From Hydractinia symbiolongicarpus (Eukaryota > Cnidaria > Hydrozoa > Anthoathecata > Hydractiniidae), in the NCBI RefSeq assembly GCF_029227915.1, contig NC_079885.1, forward strand, positions 24,739,001 to 24,803,000: 64,000 nucleotides of DNA, read 5' to 3'. This document shows, piece by piece, positions 1 through 10,941 of the stretch; within the stretch, counting starts at the first letter, position 1; the number at the start of each line of letters is the position of its first letter. A program made the translations under genes and the position numbers. Under the pieces are notes generated by a model. The model saw nothing but the letters and a program-made list of their open reading frames with translations. It had not been told where the DNA came from and searched no databases.

Positions 1-1560
1 AATTACATTACGCTCATTTTAAAATATATTTGTCTGTCAACATCGATTTCAGGAAATCAATATATAAAGAATTACGGAGCGGGAACCCTATGCCTATTCT
101 GACTCAACGATTATTTGGTCACTGAGCGCTCATTAAAAAGTTTGGAGAATATGCATTGTAGTACTTAGACCTATTTGAGGTAAACATCGAAAAACCTTTT
201 TTGTGTAACATTAACAACAACAACAACAAAAACAGCGCATAGTACACACGAAGCATCATGCCTGACATGCAATGCAGCGTCTTCTAATTTGATTTCTTTG
301 TTATGTTTTTATTAGATAACAGCAACAACAATGAACTACCCTGCGTGCGTTGACTATTGAAAGTATCAATTAAAACAGAGAAAATGACATTTTATTGTTT
401 TTCGATAAACTAAGTTAAATTACAAAACAAAACAAAGGAAAGGTACAAAAAAGGAGTTTCAAACATTTTCTTTACCAGCAAGGAAGTTTAAAGTTCTTTA
501 CAATATTTTTGAAGAATATTTTTATACTAAAACTATCCATTACTGTCGCCATCGTACTGGTTGCTTCTTCTAAAATATAAAAGAAGGTTTCATTTTTGTG
601 AAAAAAGCAGGTTCGGAAGTTTGTTGGTAAATTTCGTCAGGTAGTTATACAAAAGTTAAGTTCAAAGAAGATTAGTTCTTTACGTGAGATAGTTAAAGTA
701 TTATTGTTATTGTTAGTGTCTTCCTTGAAATACGCCAGTAGGTAAAATACTTTTTAATCTGGAGGTCATAAGCGCAAGTCATAAGTCGACCACTAACTCT
801 TCCAAAAATGTTTCCAGGTAAGAAATAATTCCGCTTGCTCAAATGGCAAATGGGCTTCGCTCACTGGTTTAGCTCCGCAAAAAATACATACATTTACGGC
901 GGTTTTAAACAATATATTTCCTTAAAGTAAAGACATTCCGTAGTGATTTTCACATTTGTCATATTTGTATCACGAAATTTCATCCTCAAGTTTTGTTTAA
1001 CCGCAGTATGCCGAACTCAAAATCTCCGCTGTAAGTCATTTATCAATCATTAACGTAGTACGCCCCTCTGAAAGCATTGTTGATTACCCACAATGTTTAT
1101 AAAAGCCTTTAGATTAGTTTTTGTTTTCATCATTCGTATCCGGTTTCCACGTTCGAAACCTCGCGCTGATGTTATTAATTAAAGGTATGGACTTTCAGTT
1201 TTAAAGAAATTAGGAAAGAAATTATTATGTACTAACTTTTTCTTTACTTTATCGTTGTTACCACCTGGGTTCAGATCTCGAGAAATTCCATGTGAAGTAT
1301 CTCAGTTGAAGATTATTATTCTCGGAGGGAATGGATACCCTTTAAAGGTTTTTTGAATTCTGTATCAGAATACTCAGGAGCAGAAATTACGAATCAATGG
1401 AATCAGTGTCTCTTGCTCCCAAGAAAGAGTTGGTCTTTGTTTTAACTTTTCTTAGGTAAGATTTCTTTACAAATTAGAACAAATTAGAACGTTTGCACCG
1501 TTTGTTTTGGCAAAAATTAACACATGTGATTTTAAACTTCCAAGAGGAGGCTAGGTAGCT
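1..1560. other. intergenic, no gene recognised
   Basis: AT-rich sequence with short CAA runs near position 220. I found no convincing exon, RNA gene or structured repeat on either strand. Confidence 0.5.
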
Positions 1561-1589
1561 GTTTTGCCTTTAAGGAGAGATGCCCAAAT

Positions 1590-1830
1590 CATTACGTCCC
1601 AGACTCGTTTACTGTTTAAGTGTAGTGACTGCAACGCCACCTATTATGGCAAAACTGAACGCCATTTTAAAGTCTGTATATCTGAGCACGCATGTATTTC
1701 TGCACTTACAGGTAAACGCGTTAAACTTGGTCCGTCGTGTTACAACTTCTCACTAATGGCGGAAAAGTCCAATGATTTTAAACTCACTGTGATTTGAGAG
1801 TTTATTAATTAAGCGTGACTGTCCTATTTT
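1590..1830 (+). pseudogene. GIY-YIG endonuclease remnant of a retroelement
   Basis: The frame shows CSDCNATYYGKTERHFK followed by ISALTGKRVK. I recognise these as the core of a GIY-YIG-type endonuclease tail found in reverse-transcriptase elements of cnidarian genomes (Penelope-like or related). The frame meets stops after position 1797, and the expected continuation (ESLLI-like) is still readable just past the stop, so this is a decayed fragment. No reverse transcriptase domain is visible upstream. The assignment to a particular element family is uncertain. Confidence 0.6.
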
Positions 1831-2039
1831 GGATAACACGGTTTATGCCTTTAGAATTTTTTTGATAGTTTATTGTTACAATTTTATTTAGTATTTTATC
1901 TTTAGTATTTTATCTTGAGCATGGAACATGAAAGTGGGAACATGGGTGTTGGCGAATGCTTCCTGAGAAGAGAATAAATTTTGGATACATCGTACATTTT
2001 TAGTTTTTATTTCTCAACATTAGTTTTTTTTTTAAACAG

Positions 2040-2470
2040 AATAATATTTTTGTGTTATATTAAAGGCGTGGAAACTGGAGACGACATAATATTACGTCAT
2101 AAGTCAAAATAGTCTGTAAGAAGATGTAGTTATGCGGCCATTGCTAAACACAAGTCTCAAAGAGAAAGATTTCGTTTTGGTTTTGTGGTATTACAAGTAT
2201 GTTTTTATAAGATATGGTTAAAAAATGTTGCTTTGGGAGTTCAGTTCACTTTAATATATGTTGTGTGTTTGCAATAAATTAGTTCATTCTAAATATATTC
2301 TTGTTATTTATCTGGAAAATTTAATTCCGTGTTGGTAAGAGTAATTCTAGGGGCAGCAATGGCTTCTATATAACAACCAAAAAATGAAATTTATGGCACA
2401 TGATGTAAAAATACGCAGTCAGTTTCTTCATCATAACCCCCTGGAGAATAGAAACGAGCAAGAATAGGCC
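2040..2470. repeat. 5' flank shared in inverted orientation with 26.45-26.9 kb
   Basis: Alternating blocks such as GCCATTGCTAAAC, TTTTGTGGTATTACAAGT, AAATGTTGCT and TTTGCAATAAATTA recur in the same order on the minus strand between about 26,450 and 26,830. This is the upstream flank of paralogs 1 and 3, so the duplication that made them carried about 0.5 kb of 5' DNA. Copy 2 lacks recognisable similarity this far upstream. Confidence 0.75.
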
Positions 2471-2510
2471 AGGTCCGTTCTTCCCGCTTATATAACTAAA
2501 CGAAATCCAG
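2471..2510 (+). promoter_or_regulatory. core promoter of TSP1/vWA copy 1
   Basis: A block reading GGTCCGTTCTTCC precedes CGCTTATATAA (TATA box 2489-2495), and a TCCAG initiator-like site lies at 2506-2510. The same block precedes copies 2 and 3. Here the TATA-to-TCCAG distance is about 8 bp shorter than in the other two. The start codon follows at 2534. Confidence 0.75.
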
Positions 2511-2533
2511 TACGCTGTCGTTCAAACGTCAAC

Positions 2534-5500
2534 ATGAAGTCTGTTTACAGCGTTATAGCTACTTTAGTGTTGGTTGTCGTAGGTTCAGGTAAAGAAAAAT
2601 GAAAATTAGTATATTCAGGTTCTATTTTACAAGGTTTTTTTAAATAGACCTTATAGAATATGGTCTTTAATATGGCACAGTTTAGACTTTCAAAATCTTC
2701 CCTAAATCAAACCTTAACAGTGCCTAAGGATGCGTATTAAATTAAAATATTAATAAAAATTTTTAGATACAAATATATAATTTTCTTCTTTCAATTTAGT
2801 CGATGGAGAATTTGGTGATTGGTCAAGCTACACTTCATGCTCCAAAACATGTGGTGGAGGTTTCCAGATACGTACCAGAGAATGCAACAATCCAACTCCA
2901 GTGAGAAGTGGTAAAGACTGCGCAGGTTTACGAGAACAAACTCGTAGTTGTGGAAATGACTTCTGCAAAGGTGAGGAAGTTATACTCAATTTTATTTGTT
3001 AAGACATATATCCTTAAAATTTACAATTTGCACTGCTTAATTTTAACATCTTCTCAATTTGATTTCTTGTGCTAACTGTATCACATAGATTTTAATTTAC
3101 CACAACGTTAAATTGAATAAGAGCTGCAAGTTGTTGCCATCCCAGTGGGCACAACAACGATTGTTTTAACGTTGAATTAACGTCACTCTGTAACGTTACA
3201 ACACTGTTAAAAAAGGGAATCTTGGAACAAATTTGAAGTCAAATTTGAACGTTAAAATAACGTTATCAACAAATGTTATTTAAACGTTAACATAACGTTG
3301 TATTAACGTTAATATACGTTCCTATGCGACTGTGTTTTAACGTTGTATAAAAACGTTATTTTAACGTTATCATTACGATTAATCAACGTTCATATAACCT
3401 TCTCCAACGTTCGTATACGACGTTATTTGCTTTACTTGGGAAAAAAGAGGACTATAAGGAAGCAGTTCTGAAAATAAAATATATTATCTTTAAATATATA
3501 CATAAAAATAATAAATAAATATATAAAAGTTAAAAGATGTCTTGAGATATGTACATAAAAATATGGTTAAACAATGTCTTTAAAAATATGTACATAAAAA
3601 TTCGATTAAAAATATCTACTTGAAATGTCTGTATTTACTGTTGGGTTTTTCTTCAACCCTTCTTTGCTCGGTCTGCTCCATGTTTAATGAATTAAGTTAA
3701 CCAAAGGAATATTCTCTTTTAATTTTTTATTGTTGCTGTACCTTGACATCTATGAATTACGATGTTAACAAGGAAACTAGTGTTACCAACAAACAAAACT
3801 CATCAACTCAAAAGAAAAATATAGTGCTACGTTGAATTCTAGACATCAGTTCACATCAAGTGCGACTTAATAACTCGATTCTTGCAGTAATAACCCGAAG
3901 TGCCACTTAACAAAACGCATTGAACATAAAATCGGGTAACAATCTCTACAAATGGGTATATAACGAATACTGATATGAAAAAACCCTCAAAAAATGACTG
4001 TTACAAGTAAATCCTGAAGATATTTATAAATAATAATACTCTTAGGTTGCGAAAAATGGTTCACGCCATTATAATGTTAAGGTAACGACGAGGTAACGAA
4101 ACGATTGTTGCCCCCCAAATTTCCTGATCTGCCTGATTGGTGCCTAAATTTGTTTTCATTATAATTGATTGGCTCTTTTATTTTGGCTTTCAATCAGAAA
4201 AATATTTAAGCAAGAATCCATCTCTTAAGAAAACATGGGACAGCATTTAAAGTCTATTTATATGATTAAAGTAATGACGCCAAGCTAGCTAGCTAGCTAG
4301 CTACTAGAATAAAATATAGCTAGCTGGATAGCTAGCTTAAAAGGAAAGGCCTTGCCTTGTTTCCCGCGGAAATTGTTGACAACTTCATCCGCAACAAACA
4401 AAATAATGGATTTGATTTTCTTGTTATTATAGAATTTGTTTTTATATAAGGTTCAGCTAGATAATAAAGGGGGTACTGACCGGTTTTGATGTTGTAATTA
4501 AGATAAACTATATAATTCCCGTCTTTTAATTTAGTGGATGGGGGATTTGGTGATTGGTCAAGCTACAGTTCATGTTCCAAAATATGTGGTGGAGGTGTCC
4601 AAACACGTACCAGAAAATGCAACAATCCAACTCCAGTAGGAAGTGGTAAGGACTGTGTAGGTTCACGAGAAGAAACTCGTAGTTGCGCAAATGACTTCTG
4701 CAAAGGTGAGGAAGTTTTACTTGTTAAGACATATATCTTTAACATTTACAATTTGCACTGCTTAATTTTAATATCTGCTCAATTTGATTTCTTGTGCTAA
4801 CTGTATCACATAGATTTTACGTTATCACAAAGTTGAATTGCGTAGGAGCAAGTACAAGTTTTTGCTATTGAGAAATAAAATAAAAATTCAACGCTATGTA
4901 GCCAAGTCAAAATAGTAGTCATGTAGAGTCCTTCAGGGTAAATTGCATACAAATAGTGATCCATTTGCTTTTCTTTCCAGTGAGAGAAAACAGATCTGTC
5001 TTATCTATGATAACAATTGCACAATCTTTAAGGAGGCCATTATAGACTTTCACCTCAGAAATATTTATAGAGATTCCATTGAGGGCACTCAACACCCTTC
5101 TCCACTTTTTTAGGACATGCTAGTAAGATGTCTAACTTATGAATTGTTAACCGTTTACTCCACACCTAGGATCATCGTGCATTACACGCAGCCCAAGACA
5201 AATTTACCTAAAATAAGATAGATTTATTGGATTTCGAGAGGCTAGGACAGCCTCTCCCTATCCATGGTTTTAACTTTATCAAAGTCTCTATTAAGGTTGT
5301 CCTCAAACTATAACAAAAATCTTAAAATAAGAGGAGTAAAAAAGTTCCTTATTGTCGACATTTACAACTAGAATAGAACAGATGTCACAACTGAATGAAT
5401 ATCCACAGTATATTATAGATTCCTATCAAAAGTGCTAATTAAGCTTAAAAAACCTTCCAGATTTCGCGATCATAATTCCAAAGGAAAAGGATGTGAAACA

Positions 5501-8500
5501 ATAAAAAATAATAAAAAACACACATTATTTTACGATATCAATCTTGGTATTTCACATGTATTTCTCACTGGCTTTTAATATTCTAGTACCATGTATATAG
5601 CACACATAGGGTGTTTTAATTCCATTACTAGTGACCCATGTTTCTCTTGTTGTTTGTGTTTTCAGCGAATTTACGGACCTGGCTTTCAATACTTTCAATT
5701 GAGCCATGGCACGACATACGACTTCTTTTAAAGCATTTAAAATGTGTCAACCGACTAAATGTTTGTTATCATTAACTTTTTAAGTTTCTTCTCCCTTTTA
5801 CTTGTGTTTTTGTGTTTTCTTCGCGTTCACAAACACAGCGTATTGGCTAAATTCATTATCATGTTCTCTAAGGCAAAAGTTTAAGGATTTTGAAAAATAA
5901 GGCCATAACACAAGTCTTATACTTCGAGGTTTACGACCTAGGTTATAATATCTTATAAAACTGTCTTGTATTTTCGTCTTTTTACAGGACCAACTGGTGT
6001 AGCAAAAGCCCAATCACTTGTCGAAAAATTTCTGAAGAACTTTCATAAAACCGAATATCCTAACAAGACACCATCAGGTAGGTAACATTTTATACTAAGA
6101 GAATAATTGTTAAGAAATTCTATTTCAACATTCAAAAAAAAAAAAGAAAAGAAAAAAAGAAATGTGAAGATTTTTTGCAACGAGTGCAATTCCACTAATT
6201 TCTCCATTTTTTTCCACCCAGGTAAATTTTACAAGGCCATCTTTGATATCCAAAAGGCAGTGGCGGATGAATTCATTCCAGTTGCCCGATTAGCTAAAGG
6301 AAACACAGTTGAAGGAAGATTGAAGGATTTGGAAAACTTCTTAAAAGTGGCTACAGAAGGGGGCAGCTTTAATTTTGCTCGTGCAACTTTGGGAAGAGGG
6401 TTATTTACTTTTTTAAAGGTAAGTAACGGTCAATTAAGGTTGCCTGTACTTCAAAACTATGAAGAAGCTTACTTATCTTAGAGCTAAATCCTTTTTTATC
6501 ATTCTAGAAGAGCATCAAAGACGGTTTGCAGAGTGACGAGATGGTTAAAGCAGCTGATGTTTATTTAAAAAGAATCAAAAATAAAATTGGAGAGCAAAAT
6601 TTTAACCAAATTATTCCAAGTCAAAGGGATAGTACCTTAATGTTTGTTATGGATACTACTGGTTCAATGGGAGAGGAAATTACTGTTTCCAAGTTAATCG
6701 CGAAATCTATCATTAATACAACTCGTAAATTTAAAGATGATTACATCTTGTCACCATTTAGTGATCCAGGTAACTTATATCTTGAGTGTATTGTCATTCC
6801 TGCGTGTCCTTTAAAGGCTACCGAATTTTTTTTTTAAAAGAAATACTGCAGCGGAAATTAGACTGTGACTATGTTCGATTGCACGTATTATATGTATAGT
6901 AAGTATGAAAATATTAATAAATGCGGTCCTTTTTGCTTATTTAAAGATAAATGTACAACAGAAATTAGTTGTATTGCTCAGAATAATCCAAAAATAATAT
7001 TCTTTAGAAACTGGACCAGTTACTTACAAGAGCGATAAGGAACGTGCTGGATTTATTACTGCCATCTCAAACTTACGTGCTGAAGGTGGAGGAGATTGTC
7101 CCGAACTTGCCTTCAAAGGTATGCTTAATGCTTTAGACCAAGGACCTAAATATGGAAGCCCCATGTTTGTGTTTACTGATGCGACAGCTAAAGATGACTC
7201 AGCTGAAAACATGGAAGCTTTAAAGTCAGCTGCTGATATGAATTCTGCAACGATTACTTTCTTCACAAACACTGACTGTGAGAGACATGGAAAAATAGGA
7301 AATGACAGTTACAAAGAAATTGCTTTACACACCTCAGGTATATTAAGAATTTTATAAAAGTCACACTATGATTTTAATTAACAGGTCACAAAACAGTAAT
7401 TTTAAGAAATATATACGAGGTCCCAATTAATATTTTAGTTAAAGTATGTTTGTGTGGACATATAACTTGATGCAGTAAATTATAACGAGAATGGGATGGA
7501 CATTTTTAATTACAGATATCTCGTCCAACCTCTGTGGACATTATCAACGTATAAAATTTAACAGCGCAATAGTTCACTATTATATGTTCGATTATTATAC
7601 ACACATTATATACACATAATGAAGTTATCATGACAACACCATCAGAGATGTAGCAAGAACTCCCATGTTTGTCAACATGCGGAGAGGACAGGTCATGAAC
7701 GTACTTTAATGGGCGTACTTCAATAGATAACTTTACAATTTTAAATAGAAATTGTGGAAGATATAGACGTCGAAAAATTGATGATGTACATTGACGCGAT
7801 AAACCATCATTGAATAAACAGAAACAATCTTTAAAATTATCTTTGTTTAATTAGTTATCAGCAGAAGGGAAGAGATATTTGTATGTCTAGCGACTTTGTT
7901 ATCCTTACTAGTCTTTCAGGTAGGTTCCATGTAACTAGGTTGTGCCGTGATCTATGTTATATTCTGTGATAGGTAGAAAATTACTATACCGTAATTCCTT
8001 TATCTATGTATCTATGTGCTATATGCTCTGATAGTAACTTCATTATGTGTAATATAATGTGAGTATAATAATCGAAGATATAATAGTGAACTTTTGCACT
8101 GTTAAATTTTATGCGCTGATAATGTCCATAGAGATTGGACGAATTATCCGTAAATTAACATGTCGATCAAACTTTTTGTTATAATTTACTGCATCAAACT
8201 TTTAGTGCATTTTAGTATTGTTAAAAAAATTGTTTGAAGTTATTATTATTAACAGAAGTATTGTTAGAATGTTCTTTTAACTAGGTCAAATCTTTCCCCT
8301 GGCTAAGGAAGCTACCCTTTCAGAAATTCAAGGCTATGTTGCAAGCAGTTTAAGACTAGACACGAAAATCTCATCAGCAAGTACTACTAAATCTAGATCA
8401 AAACGAGCAGCTAATTACCCTAGCCTCAAAATCTACAAATCCTACGAATTCTCTGTGGACGATAAAATTTCAAAGTTAATTGTTTCTATACCTACGGACT

Positions 8501-9702
8501 TAAAAACAGCGCGGAATGTTGAACTGAAAGATCCATATGGAAGAGCTGTGACCACATCGGACATCATGTCTAAGATGCGTATCTTCCAAATCGAAAATCC
8601 ACGTAGTGGTGTATATACTGTGGAGATCCCACCAGAAGCTAAAAAGTATGAATACACGGCTGAAGCTGTTTCCAAAGATGCTATTGCTTTTGCTTACAAC
8701 TTTATGTATCAAGAAAATCCAAGAAAAGAATCTCCCCCATTCTCATTGTATAACCCTATTACAGGTAAATTTTTTTATCCCCAGAAGTAAAACACATTTA
8801 TAAAATGATAAATCAATCAATCGTCTATGCTTAAGAACAGAATTATACAATAGCACACTGCTTCCATCTTTATAGGTGTTGAAAACCAAATGATTATTCG
8901 CTTGGGTGGTGTACACAGAATTGATATGAACACAATTCGAGTTAAACTTGTTGACCTCCATGGTGAAGTTTTGCTGTCCAACTTAAAGCTGTCAGATTTA
9001 GATGCTGACAATAGAGTGCTCAGCACGATGATGACACCACCAGCAAAATCATTCAGAGTTAGATTAACTGGCAAGTTGATAATTGCATTTAAAACAAACC
9101 TGTGGAAAACAGTAAAAATAATTTGAAAGCCATTTGATTAAGATAACTTTGTGAGAAAACACCTAATTACAACCTTAAATATTAAGAGAATTTATCGGGA
9201 CAAAAAGTGTAGCAGTCTGTCTTTTTGATTTTGCACAATTAGCGCCCCCTGATATATTTAAGAACTGTTGTTGGTTCAATCCAAGGCAAAGCTCGAAAAA
9301 CTATATTTAATTAAAAATCACAACTTTGCAGGTAAAACAAAGACTGGTGCACCCTTTGAACAAATCTCTCGCGGAGTATCGAAGGCTTCTAACGTTTTCC
9401 TTCAACCAATTTTTGCCGGGGAGGAGTTTACAGTTTCTTCAGGCCAAAGAAACGTACCTGTTCAAGTTCGAGTTCTTGTTTTTGGCTCAAGTCAATATCA
9501 ACCTTTAGCATTCACAGCAAAGGCAAGACGTGGAGGCATCACAAGAACAGCATCGAAAAGTATTCGTAAGATGGGTTTCGTGAACTTGATCTACAACGCA
9601 CCAACTGGCATGAAAGGAAAGACGGAAACCATTGCAGTCACTGTAACCAACACAAAAACAGGAGAAATATCCAGAAACATCTTCTTAATTTTGTTGAAAT
9701 AA
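2534..9702 (+). CDS. secreted TSP1 x2 / vWA protein, copy 1
   Basis: Exons: 2534-2588, 2800-2970, 4535-4705, 5988-6077, 6222-6418, 6508-6769, 7008-7337, 8285-8764, 8876-9070, 9332-9702. Their summed length of 2322 nt gives 773 residues, and all phases agree. Residues 1-18 form a hydrophobic signal peptide. TSP1 repeats at about 19-75 and 76-132 each carry [12 protein letters not shown]-type (second copy CSKICGGG) and six Cys. A helical region rich in Lys/Glu follows, then a vWA domain starting near residue 270 with MIDAS-type motif DTTGSM (Asp about 277). The region after it contains RSKR at 8395-8406, a furin-type site, and then a beta-rich stretch like the domain following vWA in hemicentin/VWA7. 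The C-terminal ~190 residues have no named domain that I recognise. The family assignment is from recognition and the extracellular role is inferred (matrix or defence). Intron 9 uses a GC donor. Confidence 0.85.
3141..3440. repeat. AACGTT-rich foldback element in intron 2 of copy 1
   Basis: About 300 bp are bounded by CCCAGTGGGCAC on the left and a degraded counterpart (TTGCTTTACTTGGGA) on the right. The interior repeats AACGTT/AACGTTA more than ten times at irregular spacing. AACGTT is self-complementary, so the element can fold on itself. It looks like a non-autonomous repeat. The family is not identified. Confidence 0.65.
4278..4336. repeat. AGCT/CTAG simple repeat
   Basis: A run of AGCTAGCTAGCT units is interrupted by an A-rich linker. 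Similar GCTAGCTAG clusters occur near 18,083, 25,931, 30,010, 62,840 and 63,690, so the motif is common in this genome. No function can be read from it. Confidence 0.6.
7468..8197. repeat. foldback (MITE-like) element in intron 7 of copy 1
   Basis: TTGATGCAGTAAATTATAAC at 7468-7487 is the reverse complement of 8178-8197. Similarity continues inward through imperfect arms of about 170 bp (for example the ATTATTATAC/GTATAATAAT and TAATGAAGTTA/TAACTTCATTA blocks). The interior has no coding potential. This is a long terminal inverted-repeat element inserted in the intron. No equivalent lies in the matching introns of copies 2 and 3. Confidence 0.75.
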
Positions 9703-9796
9703 ACAACGAACTTTTTACTTTGAGTAACACATGACCTTTATTTTTGCCTAATTTTTGCTTATGTTGAGTTTGTTTTTTGTCTTTTCAAATCAAAGC

Positions 9797-9802
9797 AATA
9801 AA
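9797..9802 (+). terminator. poly(A) signal of copy 1
   Basis: AATAAA lies about 95 bp after the stop codon, the expected position for the 3' end of this gene. Confidence 0.6.
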
Positions 9803-10860
9803 AAACTTAAATGAAACTGTTGTATTTAAGACGCCATATCCATGCGTTGACATCCTCCCAAAATTTGCCCAAATTATTTCGTCAATGTAGTTTTATATTT
9901 CACTGGATAAGTCAGTTCTCCTACAGTTAAGTGTTTTTAAGTGCATTTTACACTCGGAACATACAGCTAATTCATACAATAAGGGTTTAACTCTGTATTA
10001 GGACAGGCATGGTACATTTATCATTGTGTAAAACCACGCTGTAAATCACCTCCCGTTATCATTCAAGATCTATTAGATCTTCAACTACGAAACACGCCAA
10101 TTGACGTCATAGGGAAGTCATTATACTGATATGCCGTATGTAACTTTGGACTTATTATACTAGAATAGACGCAATGTTTGAATTTCGTCTTCAAGAGCGA
10201 AGTTTTTAAAAAGAATTTTCAACTTTATTTGGAAGGACATACCTATACTGAACTTGCTACCGTGTACTTGTTAATGGTCGCTGACTGAGTTAGGTTCTTA
10301 GCTTAATTGGTTACTTTCAAAATCTTAACCTGAACTAAATTTTAATGACGTCACCCTGACCTGTTCTCCGAGGTTTTGAACCTATTCGGAAAACGGATCA
10401 GGTTATTCCATAATGCGGACATAACGGAAAGTGAAGCTAGCGCATTTTTGGCGTTGTTTACTTGGTTAACAAATGTAGGCTTGTGTTGTATGGACTGATA
10501 TACGTTTTTATGACCTATGAAGCCCTGCACAATGTGGAAAATCGGTCTATAATAAAGAATCTGAGCGGATTAAAACTAGTTGAAAAAAATTACACGAAAA
10601 CCTCAACTGCCACAATACGTGAACACCTTACATTCATATTTCATTTAATGGTTAATTTACTCGATATGATTGTTTGCTCGTTGCGCACGAAATGTATTTC
10701 TAAATCGCTATAACAAATTATGGGGGTAGTGACGTTTACTTCAATAAAAGAAACTCGTTTTTCACAATTCATTTGGGGTTTACAGATACTTAGTATTTTC
10801 TATAGGTTATTTTTACAGCATCAGTCTTGAACTTGTCACCCTGGTTTTAAGTACAAACAA
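9803..10860. other. intergenic between copies 1 and 2
   Basis: No exon was recognised. An 83-codon open frame starting near 10,462 has no family resemblance or splice context and is treated as chance. AAGATCTATTAGATCTT near 10,064 is a small palindrome. Confidence 0.5.
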
Positions 10861-10866
10861 GACTAA

Positions 10867-10918
10867 GTCGGGCCCATTCTTCCACGCTTATATAAGGCGT
10901 GACCAGAACGATATCCAG
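10867..10918 (+). promoter_or_regulatory. core promoter of TSP1/vWA copy 2
   Basis: GGGCCCATTCTTCCACGC leads into TTATATAAGGCGTGA (TATA 10889-10895). A TCCAG initiator-like site follows at 10914-10918, placing its A 28 bp from the TATA start. The core is nearly identical to that of copy 3. The start codon is at 10942. Confidence 0.8.
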
Positions 10919-10941
10919 TAAGTAGTCGTTGAGAATTCAAC

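Noticed and set aside
8442-8712. Minus-strand frames opposite exon 8 of copy 1
   Set aside because: Shadows of the coding exon, without recognisable protein features.
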